A DNA stretch of 64,000 nucleotides, from NCBI RefSeq assembly GCF_029983095.1, contig NZ_CP120467.1, positions 924,501-988,500 of the forward strand, written 5' to 3'. Shown here piece after piece: positions 29,421 through 38,093 of the stretch (its first letter is position 1; every line of letters starts with the position of its first letter). The notes beneath the pieces were generated by a model, which did not search any database, was not told where the DNA came from, and saw only the letters and a list, made by a program, of their open reading frames with translations. This DNA comes from Enterococcus montenegrensis (GTDB lineage Bacteria; Bacillota; Bacilli; Lactobacillales; Enterococcaceae). The translations under genes and the position numbers were made by a program.

Positions 29421-30320
29421 GTGACTATCGAATTAAAAAACGAGTATCTTACTGTTCAGTTTAAAACACTTGGTGGTCAACTGACTTCGATTAAAGACAA
29501 GGATGGGATAGAGTATCTCTGGCAAGCTGATCCAAATTATTGGAATGGACAGGCGCCTATTCTATTTCCTATCTGTGGTAGTTTACGAAATGATTGGGCT
29601 ATTTATAGACCTCAAGAAAGACCCTTTTTTACAGGTCTTATTCGTAGACATGGTTTTGTTCGAAAAGAAGAATTTATTCTGGAAGAAGTCAATGATAATA
29701 GCGTGACCTTTAGTATTAAACCAAATGCTGAGATGCTTGATAATTACCTATATCAGTTTGAACTGAGAGTTGTTTATACCTTGAATGGTAAATCAATTAG
29801 AACCGAATTTCAGGTAACGAACTTGGAAATGGAAAAAACAATGCCTTACTTTATTGGAGCCCATCCAGCATTCAATTGTCCTTTAGTAGAAGGTGAAAAC
29901 TATGAGGATTATTATATTGAATTTAGTGAGGTTGAGTCTTGCTCGATACCAAAGAGTTTTCCTGAGACAGGATTATTAGATTTGCAAGATCGGACACCTT
30001 TTTTGGAAAATCAAAAGATTCTCGATTTGGACTACTCACTTTTTTCCCATGATGCCATTACACTTGACCAGCTCAAGTCTCGTAGCGTAACGCTTCGGTC
30101 AAGGAAGTCTGGTAAAGGTCTTCGAGTATATTTTGATGATTTTCCGAACTTGATTCTGTGGTCTACAACTAATAAAAGTCCATTCATTGCTTTGGAACCT
30201 TGGAGTGGTCTCTCCACTTCACTTGAAGAAGGTAATTTCTTAGAAGATAAAAGACAGGTAACGAAAATTTCACCTCAAGAAACTTCTAGAAAAATCTATG
30301 ATATTACTATCCTTAATTAA
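29421..30320 (+). CDS. lacX: LacX, aldose 1-epimerase family protein
   Basis: 299 residues with the galactose-mutarotase beta-sandwich signature: QLTSIKDKDGIEYLWQ near 21, RRHGFVRKEEF near 74 (catalytic His region), IGAHPAFNCP near 144 and the distal Glu in ALEPWSGLS near 259. GTG 29421 is preceded by AAAGGA. LacX closes many lac operons; its exact substrate is not settled, and acting on phosphorylated or free hexose anomers is the family inference. Confidence 0.93.
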   Translation: MTIELKNEYLTVQFKTLGGQLTSIKDKDGIEYLWQADPNYWNGQAPILFPICGSLRNDWAIYRPQERPFFTGLIRRHGFVRKEEFILEEVNDNSVTFSIKPNAEMLDNYLYQFELRVVYTLNGKSIRTEFQVTNLEMEKTMPYFIGAHPAFNCPLVEGENYEDYYIEFSEVESCSIPKSFPETGLLDLQDRTPFLENQKILDLDYSLFSHDAITLDQLKSRSVTLRSRKSGKGLRVYFDDFPNLILWSTTNKSPFIALEPWSGLSTSLEEGNFLEDKRQVTKISPQETSRKIYDITILN

Positions 30321-30362
30321 AATTTGTTATTATTTGAGTCTTCAATAAGATTTGAATACTCT

Positions 30363-30427
30363 TACCTTGTGATGATAGATTGGTCTTCTCCGTGCCAGTC
30401 TTACATCGCAAGGTTTTTAAGTTTTTT
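30363..30427 (+). terminator. Probable lac operon terminator
   Basis: ACCTTGTGATG (30364-30374) pairs with CATCGCAAGGT (30404-30414). An inner AGATTGG/CCAGTCT stem and T-rich tracts follow. Confidence 0.7.
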
Positions 30428-30428
30428 G

Positions 30429-30470
30429 TGGGTCTATGTCAACTGTAGTGGGTGACGAAAAGCTAATATC
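30429..30470. mobile_element. Possible ISL3-type IS terminal remnant
   Basis: A stretch reading TGTCAACTGTAGTGGGTGAC then GAAAAGCTAATATC resembles the terminal repeats of streptococcal ISL3-family elements as I remember them. No transposase is nearby. It marks the downstream edge of the lac segment. Confidence 0.4.
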
Positions 30471-30543
30471 TAAAGACAGTCTGGTAGTAAAAAAATAAGA
30501 TTATTTACTACTTCTTGATTTAAAATAATAGTGGAGCCATTAA

Positions 30544-30708
30544 TTTGTGGCAAATTTAATTTAATATTTTGCCTCAAATTAGCCACACTTTTTATAGAAC
30601 TAAGAGGAAAAATGAAGTTTTCTTCCTATTAATATAGTTGTTTGAAATCTTAAATATAGCGTTTTACGATGTAATGGGAAGTATGGTGAATAAATCAACT
30701 ATGTTCGT
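30544..30708. other. Non-coding stretch with a hairpin, before the zeta fragment
   Basis: GTGGCAAATTT pairs with AAATTAGCCAC (about 30546-30590) with one mismatch. No gene is seen. Confidence 0.4.
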
Positions 30709-30873
30709 ATGACAGAAGCACTTATTAGCCGTTTAAGCGATCAAGGCTATAATTTAGTGATTGAAGGAACAGGACGAACAACAGACGTTCCTATCCAAAC
30801 AGCCACAATGCTTCAATCTAAAGGTTATGAAACAAAAATGTACGTCACGGCAGTACCGAAAATTGAATCATAT
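30709..30873 (+). pseudogene. Zeta toxin fragment
   Basis: 55 codons match the middle of the zeta toxin of omega-epsilon-zeta plasmid addiction systems: [35 protein letters not shown] and [12 protein letters not shown]. Zeta phosphorylates UDP-N-acetylglucosamine. Here the Walker A N-terminus and everything after ESY are missing and no epsilon antitoxin is present, so it is dead. The following codons up to the stop at 30972 are unrelated. It suggests a past plasmid insertion. Confidence 0.85.
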
Positions 30874-30961
30874 TGGAATGGCAACAGTTTTTTTGACAAA
30901 TTTTATAAGGTGCAGAACTTCTTTCCGTATGCTATTCCGATTGTCCTTGACAATGAGCCTC

Positions 30962-31034
30962 CTCGGATGTGACGATCTTCGGCAGAAGCTAACAGTTAAA
31001 GTTAGACTGCCTCGCTAGCGTTAGCACATCCGAG
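30962..31034. repeat. Inverted repeat at the IS3-type fragment end
   Basis: CTCGGATGTG (30962-30971) and CACATCCGAG (31025-31034) form a perfect 10-bp inverted repeat around the transposase stop codon. It may be the element's terminal structure. Confidence 0.5.
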
Positions 31035-31428
31035 CTCATTATCAAGGATTCGCTGCGCCAATCTCTGGTTACGGTAACCAACCGGTGTCTCGTAGCCAAG
31101 TGTACCGTGCAACCGAAGGTGGTTCCACCAATTGACATAGTCAAATAACTCCAAATCCAATTGTTGTAAGGTTTCAAATGTGTATTGATAGACAAATTCT
31201 ACTTTCAGCGACTTATAAGTTGATTCAGCTACGGCATTATCAAAAGGACAGCCTTTATGACTCAATGATCGATTGATGTCAAAAGTTGTTAATAATTCAT
31301 CAATAGCTTGGTTATCAAACTCTTTTCCACGATCAGTATGAAAAATCTCAACCTCTGTCAGAGGTTGTTTGATACGGCTAAATGCTTTTTTTACTAGAAC
31401 GGCATCTTTTAACTGATGAAGGATTTTG
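31002..31428 (-). pseudogene. IS3-family transposase, C-terminal fragment
   Basis: About 140 codons of the DDE integrase-core transposase (OrfB). Seen are FHTDRGKEFDNQAIDELL (second catalytic Asp), SHKGCPFDNAVAESTYKSLK with the catalytic Glu, and YVNWWNHLRLHGTLGYETPV. The N-terminal part and the left end of the element are missing beyond about 31430. A short internal ATG frame at 31265 is only part of this fragment. Confidence 0.85.
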
Positions 31429-31469
31429 GTGAAACCTCAGGAGATTATTTATCGTAAGTTAATAAAAAT

Positions 31470-31520
31470 AATAGAGTCAATAATCGTAAAAGAAATACGA
31501 TTATTGACTCTATTTCTTTG
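31470..31520. terminator. Perfect 19-bp hairpin terminator
   Basis: 31470-31488 pairs perfectly with 31496-31514 around a 7-nt loop and is followed by T-rich sequence. No intact gene ends here, so it belonged to a lost upstream gene. Its ATAATCGTA core recurs in the hairpin at 33016-33062. Confidence 0.8.
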
Positions 31521-31655
31521 TTTTGTGGGAGATGGATTGATCTGAAATCAGATTGTCTTTAGAAAGTTCATTACCTTGCAAAAAGAATATCACAATCAGG
31601 ACGATGCGTCGTTTGGACCGGAATAAGTTTTCACTCTAACATACAAACAAAATAC

Positions 31656-31686
31656 TTGCTCTGGAGTCTACTTCAGGGTTTAGACT
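31656..31686 (+). promoter_or_regulatory. MerR-type promoter (class A) of the SDR-flavodoxin operon
   Basis: -35 TTGCTC, a 19-bp spacer and -10 TAGACT. The imperfect palindrome CTCTGGAG-N4-CTTCAGGG fills the spacer. The 19-bp spacing is the hallmark of MerR-activated promoters. It resembles 34396-34426 and the minus-strand 34178-34208. Confidence 0.8.
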
Positions 31687-31821
31687 AGGTTCTGTAATCA
31701 AGCAGTAATCACAAAAGTGCTGAAGTAGGAAGTCTCTCACTTTACATGAAAGGCGTCTGTAAAATTTCGATTTTAGCTCTTGAATGAATGCTGCTAATGA
31801 TAATTTTTGGAGGGGTATAAA

Positions 31822-32475
31822 ATGACAAAAAATGTACTAATTATGGCGGCGAACGGTCAGATTTCACAAATTATTGAGCAACGGATTTTAACAGAAGCAC
31901 AATTTTCCGATGTTCACTTGACTTTATTCTTGCGTAAAAAGTCTCGCTTAAATCAACTTGTTAATAATGAGCGAGTGACATTGATTGAAGGCAGTCTCGA
32001 CAGCATGGCAGATATCCAAGCAGCTGTAGCCGGTCAAGATATCGTGTTTGTGGGTGTGGTGGATCAAACAGCGGATAATCATCAAACGCAATATGTTGTG
32101 GACGCCATGAAAGCAGCCGGAGTCGAGCGCTTGATTTATACAAATGTCTTGGGAATCTATAATGAAGTGCCCGGTGAATACGGTCGGTGGAATCAAGAAA
32201 CCATTGGAAGTGGCTTGCCATCCGCGTTACGCTCCGATGAAATTATGGCAACTTCCGGCTTAACTTATACCACATTGCGCCTGCCATGGCTGAATGATCG
32301 GGATATCAAGTATGACATTACCCATAAGGATGAACCCTATCTAGGTGTTTCTGGTTCCCGGGAAAGTATTGCGGATGTGGTTTTACGAATTGTCGCGGAT
32401 CCTAGTTTCTTGGCAAATGATAGTGTGGGGATTGCCGATCCGGATACGCAAGGCGAAGATCGACCAGTTTATTAA
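31822..32475 (+). CDS. NAD(P)-binding NmrA-like atypical SDR
   Basis: 217 residues. A Rossmann fold begins VLIMAANGQISQIIEQRIL (glycine-rich motif) and continues with VTLIEGSLDSMADIQAAV and LIYTNVLGIYNEV. The pattern matches NmrA/NAD(P)H-binding proteins that occur in MerR-controlled electrophile-response operons. GGAGGGG precedes ATG 31822. Flavodoxin follows in the same operon. Substrate unknown; reduction of quinones or aldehydes is inference. Confidence 0.85.
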   Translation: MTKNVLIMAANGQISQIIEQRILTEAQFSDVHLTLFLRKKSRLNQLVNNERVTLIEGSLDSMADIQAAVAGQDIVFVGVVDQTADNHQTQYVVDAMKAAGVERLIYTNVLGIYNEVPGEYGRWNQETIGSGLPSALRSDEIMATSGLTYTTLRLPWLNDRDIKYDITHKDEPYLGVSGSRESIADVVLRIVADPSFLANDSVGIADPDTQGEDRPVY

Positions 32476-32509
32476 GTCCAGTTAACGTTAGAGAGGAGCG
32501 GTGATTCTT

Positions 32510-32929
32510 ATGTCTAAGAAGTCATTGATTATTTATTTTTCATTATCAGGGAAGACGCAACAAGCTGCAATGCAACTACAGCAAAAAACGGCTGCAGACT
32601 TGTATCAATTACAACCCGTAGAACCTTATTCAACCAACTATGATGATATCGTTACTCGAGGGGAAAAAGAAAAGGATCAGGAGATTATGCCGGCGATTTC
32701 CGGTGAGTTGCCTGACTTCACCCAATACGATCGCATTTACGTGGGGTATCCAAATTGGTGGGATCGGCCGCCGATGATTATTCACACCCTCTTTGCCCAA
32801 CCAGATTTCACTGGTAAACAGGTGATTCCCTTTGCGACGAGTGCCTCTAGCCCTTTATCTGCTACCATGGCAGAAATGAAGAAACTAATCGAATCTGCTG
32901 GAGGAAGCTTTGTTGAAAATGAATATTAA
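32510..32929 (+). CDS. Flavodoxin-like protein, damaged C-terminus
   Basis: 139 residues of a flavodoxin fold: FMN loop FSLSGKTQQAA near residue 10, IYVGYPNWWDRPPMII near 78 and the third flavin loop PFATSASSPLSATM. The stop after VENEY is early. The next 60 bp still carry flavodoxin-like C-terminal codons split over other frames (NGLQV, then NTEAEN), so small indels have removed the last residues. ATG 32510 fits the GAGAGGAG site; GTG 32501 is an alternative. It may be partly functional. Confidence 0.78.
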   Translation: MSKKSLIIYFSLSGKTQQAAMQLQQKTAADLYQLQPVEPYSTNYDDIVTRGEKEKDQEIMPAISGELPDFTQYDRIYVGYPNWWDRPPMIIHTLFAQPDFTGKQVIPFATSASSPLSATMAEMKKLIESAGGSFVENEY

Positions 32930-33015
32930 GGAGCAATCAATACGATAATGGGTTGCAAGTGACAGTAATACTGAGGCGGAAAATAGCATCATCTGATAGA
33001 TTTTCATAGACGCTA

Positions 33016-33062
33016 AAAAAGAGCCGTAATCGTAAGCGAAAAATACGATTATGGCTCTTTTT
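33016..33062. terminator. Bidirectional terminator between convergent operons
   Basis: A 19-bp stem (33016-33034 with 33044-33062, one G-T) with A- and T-runs outside. It ends the flavodoxin operon (+) and the alcohol dehydrogenase gene (-). Confidence 0.88.
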
Positions 33063-33077
33063 GTTTATTAGGGAATC

Positions 33078-34124
33078 CTAGTCCATCTGGCTGACGATGA
33101 CTAAGGACTTAATTGCCTCCCGCTTATCCATTGCCTCATAAGCCGCTTGGATATCATCCAAATTAAATTGCTTATTAAAGACTTTCCCCGGTTCAATCTC
33201 GCCTTTTAAGACGACATCGAGGAGGATTTCTTTATCATAGGTAGTAACTGAAGCAACGCCACCTCTTAGTCCAATGTTTTGTCAGAAAAGGGCACTGGTA
33301 TTCATTTCATTTTTTTGTGGCACGCCTACACGACCAATTACCGCTCCGGTACGACATATCTTTGCGGCAGTATCCATGGACATTTCCGTGCCTACACATT
33401 CCAACACGGCATCTGCACCATCGTTATGAGTAAGTTCCATTACTTTAGCAATCCCTTTATCTCCACGCTCAGCAATAATATCTGTAGCACCGAACTCCCG
33501 GGCTAATTTTTGCCGCTCTTCGTATTTACTCATGGCGATGATCCGCGTTGCTCCAAGCAATTTAGCTCCGATAATCCCGCAAAGACCAACGGCACCGTCG
33601 CCAATGACAACTACGGTGGACCCCTCTACCACTTCAGCTGATTTTGCAGCATGGAAGCCTGTGGCCATGACATCGGCTAAAGCCAAAAAGGAATTCAATA
33701 TAGTTTCAGAATAATCGGCAGGTTTTCCAGGGATTTTAATTAGTGCCCATTGTGCATTGATAAAGCGCAGGTATTCGCCTTGATAACCACCATTTGCACC
33801 AGCTTCTCGATTTGTACAATTGCCATCAAAACCAGCTTTACAGGCAGCACATTCCCCACAGCCGTGAGTGAATGGGACGATGACAAAATCACCAGGTTTG
33901 ACTGCAGTTACTGCGGCACCGACTTCTTCGACAATCCCGATGGCTTCATGACCAGTCGTGCTGTTGGGTTCTCTTTTGGAGATGCCGCGAAACCACCATA
34001 AGTCAGATCCGCACACGCAAGCTCGGACAATCTTGATGATGGCATCCGTGTCTTTTTCGACAACTGGTTTTGCTGTTTCTTTTATTGCCATTGTCCCGGG
34101 TTCAATAAATGTTGCGACTTTCAT
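33078..34124 (-). pseudogene. Zinc-dependent alcohol dehydrogenase with an in-frame stop
   Basis: MDR-family dehydrogenase, 348 codons if read through. Catalytic zinc residues are seen in CVCGSDLWWF and GHEAIGIVEEVG, the structural zinc lobe CGECAACKAGFDGNC near 97 and the cofactor motif VIGDGAVGLCG near 178. At 33284-33282 TGA interrupts ALF*QNIGLRGG. The family suggests Trp (TGG) there, so one base change would explain it. The frame continues uninterrupted to a stop at 33078. The product of 280 residues lacks the C-terminal 68. It has its own class A MerR promoter. Confidence 0.88.
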
Positions 34125-34177
34125 AAGAACACTCCCTATATTGTTTTTAGAAATACATTGCGAAAATCTCTTCTTTT

Positions 34178-34208
34178 ATTGTACTCCATGGAGTTCACTT
34201 TAAGGCAA
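34178..34208 (-). promoter_or_regulatory. MerR-type promoter (class A) of the alcohol dehydrogenase
   Basis: Minus strand: -35 TTGCCT (34208-34203), a 19-bp spacer and -10 TACAAT (34183-34178). The spacer contains ACTCCATGGAGT and the CCTTAAAGT/ACTCCATGG dyad. Confidence 0.78.
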
Positions 34209-34395
34209 GGCTAATAAGCTGGAATCTAGCAGAAAACTATTTCGAAAATGGAGATCGATGTGTGAGATTCCATGGATAGATTTTTTTATTTTGACTATAG
34301 TCAAAGATTGAGGTTAACAAGAAACGGGATTTATCAGGAAAATATAAGAGAATACGGGCTTATGATCGTTCTTCCATCTTTCTCCAGCAAAAAGC

Positions 34396-34426
34396 TTGCC
34401 CTAGAGTCCGCTCTAGGGTTTATCAT
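34396..34426 (+). promoter_or_regulatory. MerR-type promoter (class A) of merR
   Basis: -35 TTGCCC, a 19-bp spacer and -10 TATCAT. A perfect inverted repeat CCCTAGAG-TCCG-CTCTAGGG (34399-34418) lies inside. This is an autoregulated MerR promoter in front of the fused gene. Confidence 0.85.
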
Positions 34427-34454
34427 GTTTGTAAGAGATTGAGGAGGTCATGAT

Positions 34455-35465
34455 ATGAATATCAAAAAAGCCGCAGAGATGTTTGATTTAAGTGTGGATA
34501 CGTTACGCTACTATGAACGGGTTGGGGTGATTCCCCCAGTTCATCGTAACAAAAGTGGTTATCGTGAGTATTCCACTAATGATCTAAACTGGATTTATCT
34601 AGCCAAAAACTTGCGGAATGCCGGTTTATCGGTGGAGTCTCTCATTGAGTTTGCCAATTTAGCTCAATTGCGAGGAAAACAAGATGTGGAAGAATCTCAA
34701 AAACAGATTTTGTTTGATCAATTAGAAGAACTGGATCAAAAGATTACGGAAATGCAAGAAGTCAGAGAGTTACTTCTTTATAAGTATCAAGTAACCGTTC
34801 GGGATTTAAAAGAAGCTGTCAACAATGTAGAAGATAAGTTTTTGACGGTAGATGAGTTGAGGACGTTCTTGAACTATGGCATTGTCCATGAAGAATTACC
34901 TATGTCAGTTCTCTTTCATGTTCTATTCTATACAGGCTGTCGCGTTAGTGAGGCACTTGCTTTGCAACCAGAAGATATTGATTTTCAAAGAAATGAAATT
35001 CTCTTTTATAAACAGACAGCGGTTAAAGGAAAGAGTAAAGAGTTTCGTATTGAAACTACTAAGACAGTTAGTTCTGCTAGACGAGTGCCGGTAACACCAT
35101 TGGCGATGGAAAAACTAAAGCAATTGATTCGTGCTTTAGCTGAGATGAGAGGGCATCATCGCTTTATTGTGGATGGGACTTATTTATTTGTTTATCTAGA
35201 TGCTAGTAAACGTGGGGTGCCTTATCGCAGGGAATATGTAAATGATCACGTTAAGCGGTGCGTGGAGCGGTCAGGGATTGGAAAGTCATTCCATACTCAC
35301 TTAGCTCGCCACACAATGGCTAGTCTAGTAGCCGAGTATTGTAGTTGGGATGTCTTGAAGGATCGATTAGGTCATACGGACAAAACGACTTCAAAAATCT
35401 ACCGTCATTTGACTAATAATGAAAAGGTAAAACCATTACTTGCATTTCGTTCTTTGGAAGACTAA
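34455..35465 (+). CDS. MerR regulator fused in frame to a tyrosine integrase catalytic domain
   Basis: 336 residues. Positions 1-110 are a MerR protein: winged HTH with AEMFDLSVDTLRYYERVGVI, the SGYREY turn, and the start of the dimerising coiled coil. From about 112 the sequence changes to a phage/ICE integrase: DELRTFLNY, TGCRVSEALAL with catalytic Arg (about 158), the Lys-loop region, HLARHT with the HxxR pair (about 285), LGHTDKTTSKIYRHL with catalytic His and Tyr. The integrase arm- and most of its core-binding domain are gone. It ends 121 bp before the right-hand rplS repeat, where an integrase is expected. A deletion fusing merR to int is the likely origin. The MerR part lacks its own effector tail. 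Confidence 0.88.
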   Translation: MNIKKAAEMFDLSVDTLRYYERVGVIPPVHRNKSGYREYSTNDLNWIYLAKNLRNAGLSVESLIEFANLAQLRGKQDVEESQKQILFDQLEELDQKITEMQEVRELLLYKYQVTVRDLKEAVNNVEDKFLTVDELRTFLNYGIVHEELPMSVLFHVLFYTGCRVSEALALQPEDIDFQRNEILFYKQTAVKGKSKEFRIETTKTVSSARRVPVTPLAMEKLKQLIRALAEMRGHHRFIVDGTYLFVYLDASKRGVPYRREYVNDHVKRCVERSGIGKSFHTHLARHTMASLVAEYCSWDVLKDRLGHTDKTTSKIYRHLTNNEKVKPLLAFRSLED

Positions 35466-35586
35466 AACACGGTGAAAACACTGGTATTATAGGATTCCTA
35501 AAAGACCAATTTTTAATAAAGTAGTCAAAGTGTAGTCAAAGGGAATAAAAATCGTTATATAGTAATGCTTTAGCGACTTTTCACAA

Positions 35587-35609
35587 GTATCAAAGAAATC
35601 AGAAGATAA
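35587..35609 (+). repeat. attR-like direct repeat
   Basis: Identical 23-bp copy of 9505-9527 (the last codons of rplS). It closes the 26-kb segment that carries the integrase remnant. Confidence 0.88.
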
Positions 35610-35647
35610 GAAAGCAAAATTCTGTCTATCAAATTTCGAATGTGAGA

Positions 35648-35676
35648 AGTCCTTGTCTATCAAGGGCTTTTTTTTT
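35648..35676 (+). terminator. rplS-type terminator (right copy)
   Basis: AGTCCTTG-N5-CAAGGGCT with a T run, nearly identical to 9565-9597. Confidence 0.82.
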
Positions 35677-36076
35677 ACTCTCTTTTAGTATAAATTTTTT
35701 TTATTCCAGATTTCCTCAAGGTTTCCGCTTTTGACTACATACGCAGTCAAAAAGGTAAAAAACAATCTGGAATGATCTGACAACATTTTCAAAGAAATAC
35801 AAAGTGAGAAAAAATTTGAGTTTTTTTCCTCCTACATTTTTATTGAATTTTTTAGTTGAAGTTCAAAATTCTCTATTTCTAAATTGTTAGAAATTCGCGT
35901 AAAGGGCTCATTAGAAAATATTTCGACATAAAACTAAAAGTATTTCAAGACTGCTAACTAAACTTTTTTTGAATTTTATTTTTACAGTATAAGTTTTCCA
36001 TTTGAAAAAATTTTATTGAATTAAAATCTTCTAAAGATGATTTGATTGTATGATAATCTGTTCTTTTCAAATCCTC
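35677..36076. other. AT-rich non-coding stretch
   Basis: No gene, RNA or clear repeat is seen. It is more AT-rich than either flank. Confidence 0.4.
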
Positions 36077-36107
36077 TTGACTTAATGTTCAGGTTAAGGA
36101 ATATGCT
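36077..36107 (+). promoter_or_regulatory. MerR-type promoter (class B)
   Basis: -35 TTGACT, a 19-bp spacer and -10 TATGCT with the dyad CTTAA-N8-TTAAG. The gene it once served is now only a fragment about 230 bp downstream. Confidence 0.75.
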
Positions 36108-36333
36108 ATTAGTCAAGTAGGCGATGAAATTTGTCTGTTTTTGATGGATTAGTAGTCAGGCGCAAAATAGATTCCTTTAAATAGAAATGTATTACCAGTG
36201 TGGGGCAGATATGGACTTTGAGCGATCACCTATAAACATCCTATTTCAGAATAAATAGTTATGTGTCTTACATCAAGCAAAGCATCATTTTTGCTGGCTT
36301 AAAAATCTCAGTAACTATCGTGAAAAGTGAATA

Positions 36334-36612
36334 CTGCGACAATTAATAAAAAAGGGCATCAATGCAGACGAAGTGGCCGAACCAAACTTTTTTGCTAATA
36401 CTACCGCAGTGGCTGCATTAACAGTGAATAATGCGAAATATACTGATTTTATTCGTGAAAAGACAAAATTAATCGTTTCAAAAGGCAGTATGATCGTAAG
36501 AAATGGTAGAGGTTTTATATGTTTGAATTTTGCAACACCTAAGAATCCGCTTTTGGATGGGTTAATCCGATTGGAGATTGCTATTAATTCGTATGAAGAT
36601 TCCCTAAGTTGA
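36334..36612 (+). pseudogene. Fragment, probably PatB/MalY-type aminotransferase
   Basis: An open stretch without a valid start. It has GINADEVAEPNFFANTTAVAA and then FIREKTKLIVSKGSM, GRGFICLNFATPKNPLLDGL and LEIAI. The second part fits the C-terminus of PLP-dependent class I/II aminotransferases (cystathionine beta-lyase type). The two parts appear to be joined by an internal deletion and the PLP-lysine region is absent. Family assignment is by eye. Confidence 0.5.
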
Positions 36613-36641
36613 TAAGAAAAAGATGATGAAGGAGCGAAGCT

Positions 36642-37907
36642 ATGAAGAAGGTAATACTATTAGTATCAAGTATTTTGTGTCTTGTAATGCTAGGTAGTTG
36701 TGGTAGTGAAATCTCAAAAATAGGAGGGGAAAATGAAGACATGAAAATTGGAACAGCAAAAAGGACAAAAAGAGAGAGAGGAAAAGAAGATAAATATTTA
36801 GTCGCGTATTTTTCTTGTACAAACAATACGAAAACTGTTGCTAATCGCTTAGCTGAAACGTTATCAGCTGATATTCATGAGATTCAACCAGAAGAGAATT
36901 ATACGGCAACCGATTTAGAGTACAATGATCCAAAGTCACGATCTAGTATTGAGCAGAATGACCCAAATTCACGGCCAAAATTATCTAGTCAATTGAATGA
37001 TGTCTCGCAATATAATGTCATTTTCTTAGCATATCCAATCTGGTGGGGGAGTGCCCCAAAAGTGATTTATACTTTTTTGGAGAGTTATGATTTTACAGGG
37101 AAAACCATCGTTCCTCTATGTACGTCGGGAGGTAGTGGAATCGGTTCAAGTGGCGAGGAGCTTGAGAGCATTACAAATGATCAGACGAATTGGTTATCTG
37201 GAAAACGTTTTGATAAAAATGTTTCAACTAAAGAACTTAAAACATGGTTCTCAAAGCTAAATATACCTAAGAAGACAAGTCAAGTTACGGATATTAGTAA
37301 CTTTAATCTAGAGCATGGCAAAAATGGAAATGCTTCATCTATCACTTTAAATAGCGGCTACAAAATGCCAGTAGCTGGAATTGGAACTTACAGCTTAGAA
37401 AACGAAGAATGTGAAGATGCAATTTTGTCTGCATTGGAGAGTGGTGTTCGTCTGATTGATACAGCTTATATGTATCGTAATGAGGAAGCCGTTGGTAATG
37501 CAATTCGTAAATCAGGTATTCCGCGTGAAGAAATTTTTGTCATCACTAAAATTTATCCTAGTCAATTTGATAAAGCGAATCAAGCAATCGATGAAGCAAT
37601 GGGGAAATTAAACATTGGCTACGTTGATTTGATGCTTTTACATCATCCAGGAGAGGGTGACGTTAAAGCATATAAAGCAATGGAAAAAGCTGTAAAGGAC
37701 AAGAAAATTCGTTCAATAGGATTATCTAATTGGTATGTAGAAGAATTGGAAGAATTTTTGCCTCAAGTTGAAACAACTCCCGCCTTAGTTCAAAATGAAA
37801 TCCATCCATATTATCAAGAGAAAGAACGCTCACCAGTAAAATGTTGTTGTTCAATGATCTTTTTCATATTCATTCCTCACTTTATTTTTTATAATAAACT
37901 TTTTTGA
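36642..37907 (+). CDS. Lipoprotein with flavodoxin and truncated aldo/keto reductase domains
   Basis: 421 residues. A lipoprotein signal peptide ends LGSCGS (Cys near 20). A flavodoxin-type domain follows (about 50-210; YFSCTNNTKTVANRLAETL, FLAYPIWWGSAPKVIYTFLE, CTSGGSGIGSSGEEL). Then comes an aldo/keto reductase (about 230-400) with MPVAGIGTYSL, RLIDTAYMYRNEEAVG containing the catalytic Tyr, and DLMLLHHPG. The barrel ends abruptly after EIHPYYQE, and the last 25 residues come from unrelated sequence. The flavodoxin-reductase fusion itself looks native; the 3' truncation is a deletion. Confidence 0.82.
   Translation: MKKVILLVSSILCLVMLGSCGSEISKIGGENEDMKIGTAKRTKRERGKEDKYLVAYFSCTNNTKTVANRLAETLSADIHEIQPEENYTATDLEYNDPKSRSSIEQNDPNSRPKLSSQLNDVSQYNVIFLAYPIWWGSAPKVIYTFLESYDFTGKTIVPLCTSGGSGIGSSGEELESITNDQTNWLSGKRFDKNVSTKELKTWFSKLNIPKKTSQVTDISNFNLEHGKNGNASSITLNSGYKMPVAGIGTYSLENEECEDAILSALESGVRLIDTAYMYRNEEAVGNAIRKSGIPREEIFVITKIYPSQFDKANQAIDEAMGKLNIGYVDLMLLHHPGEGDVKAYKAMEKAVKDKKIRSIGLSNWYVEELEEFLPQVETTPALVQNEIHPYYQEKERSPVKCCCSMIFFIFIPHFIFYNKLF
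37826..37876 (-). pseudogene. 5' end of a DUF3737-like gene
   Basis: The minus strand reads a GAGGAAT site, ATG, then KKIIEQQHFTGERS before running into the reductase gene. QHFTGER is typical of the start of DUF3737 proteins. The rest has been lost in the same deletion that cut the reductase. It lies downstream of the minus-strand class B promoter at 38007. Confidence 0.55.
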
Positions 37908-38006
37908 TACAAAAACTGCGAATAAAACAGTGGTGATGAATGAGAAAATAATTTCTCTGACCATTTTTGCCGCTTTCTTCTCCAATAGTTGTATCACTGT
38001 ATGGTC

Positions 38007-38037
38007 ACTCTAGCACTTAAGGTCAAGGTTAAGTCAA
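38007..38037 (-). promoter_or_regulatory. MerR-type promoter (class B), leftward
   Basis: Minus strand: -35 TTGACT (38037-38032), a 19-bp spacer and -10 TAGAGT (38012-38007), with the dyad CTTAA-N8-TTAAG. It points to the truncated DUF3737-like start. Confidence 0.78.
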
Positions 38038-38093
38038 TAGAAAAAAATGAATCTCTTTAAAAAATCAATGTATATTCTATTGAGCCTTATAGG

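Noticed and set aside
30873..30972. Continuation of the zeta frame as a functional short toxin
   Set aside because: Sequence after ESY is unrelated, and the P-loop is missing.
33282..33284. TGA read as tryptophan (alternative code) in the alcohol dehydrogenase
   Set aside because: Other genes end in TGA normally (for example tag and gntR), so the standard code holds; a nonsense mutation is simpler.
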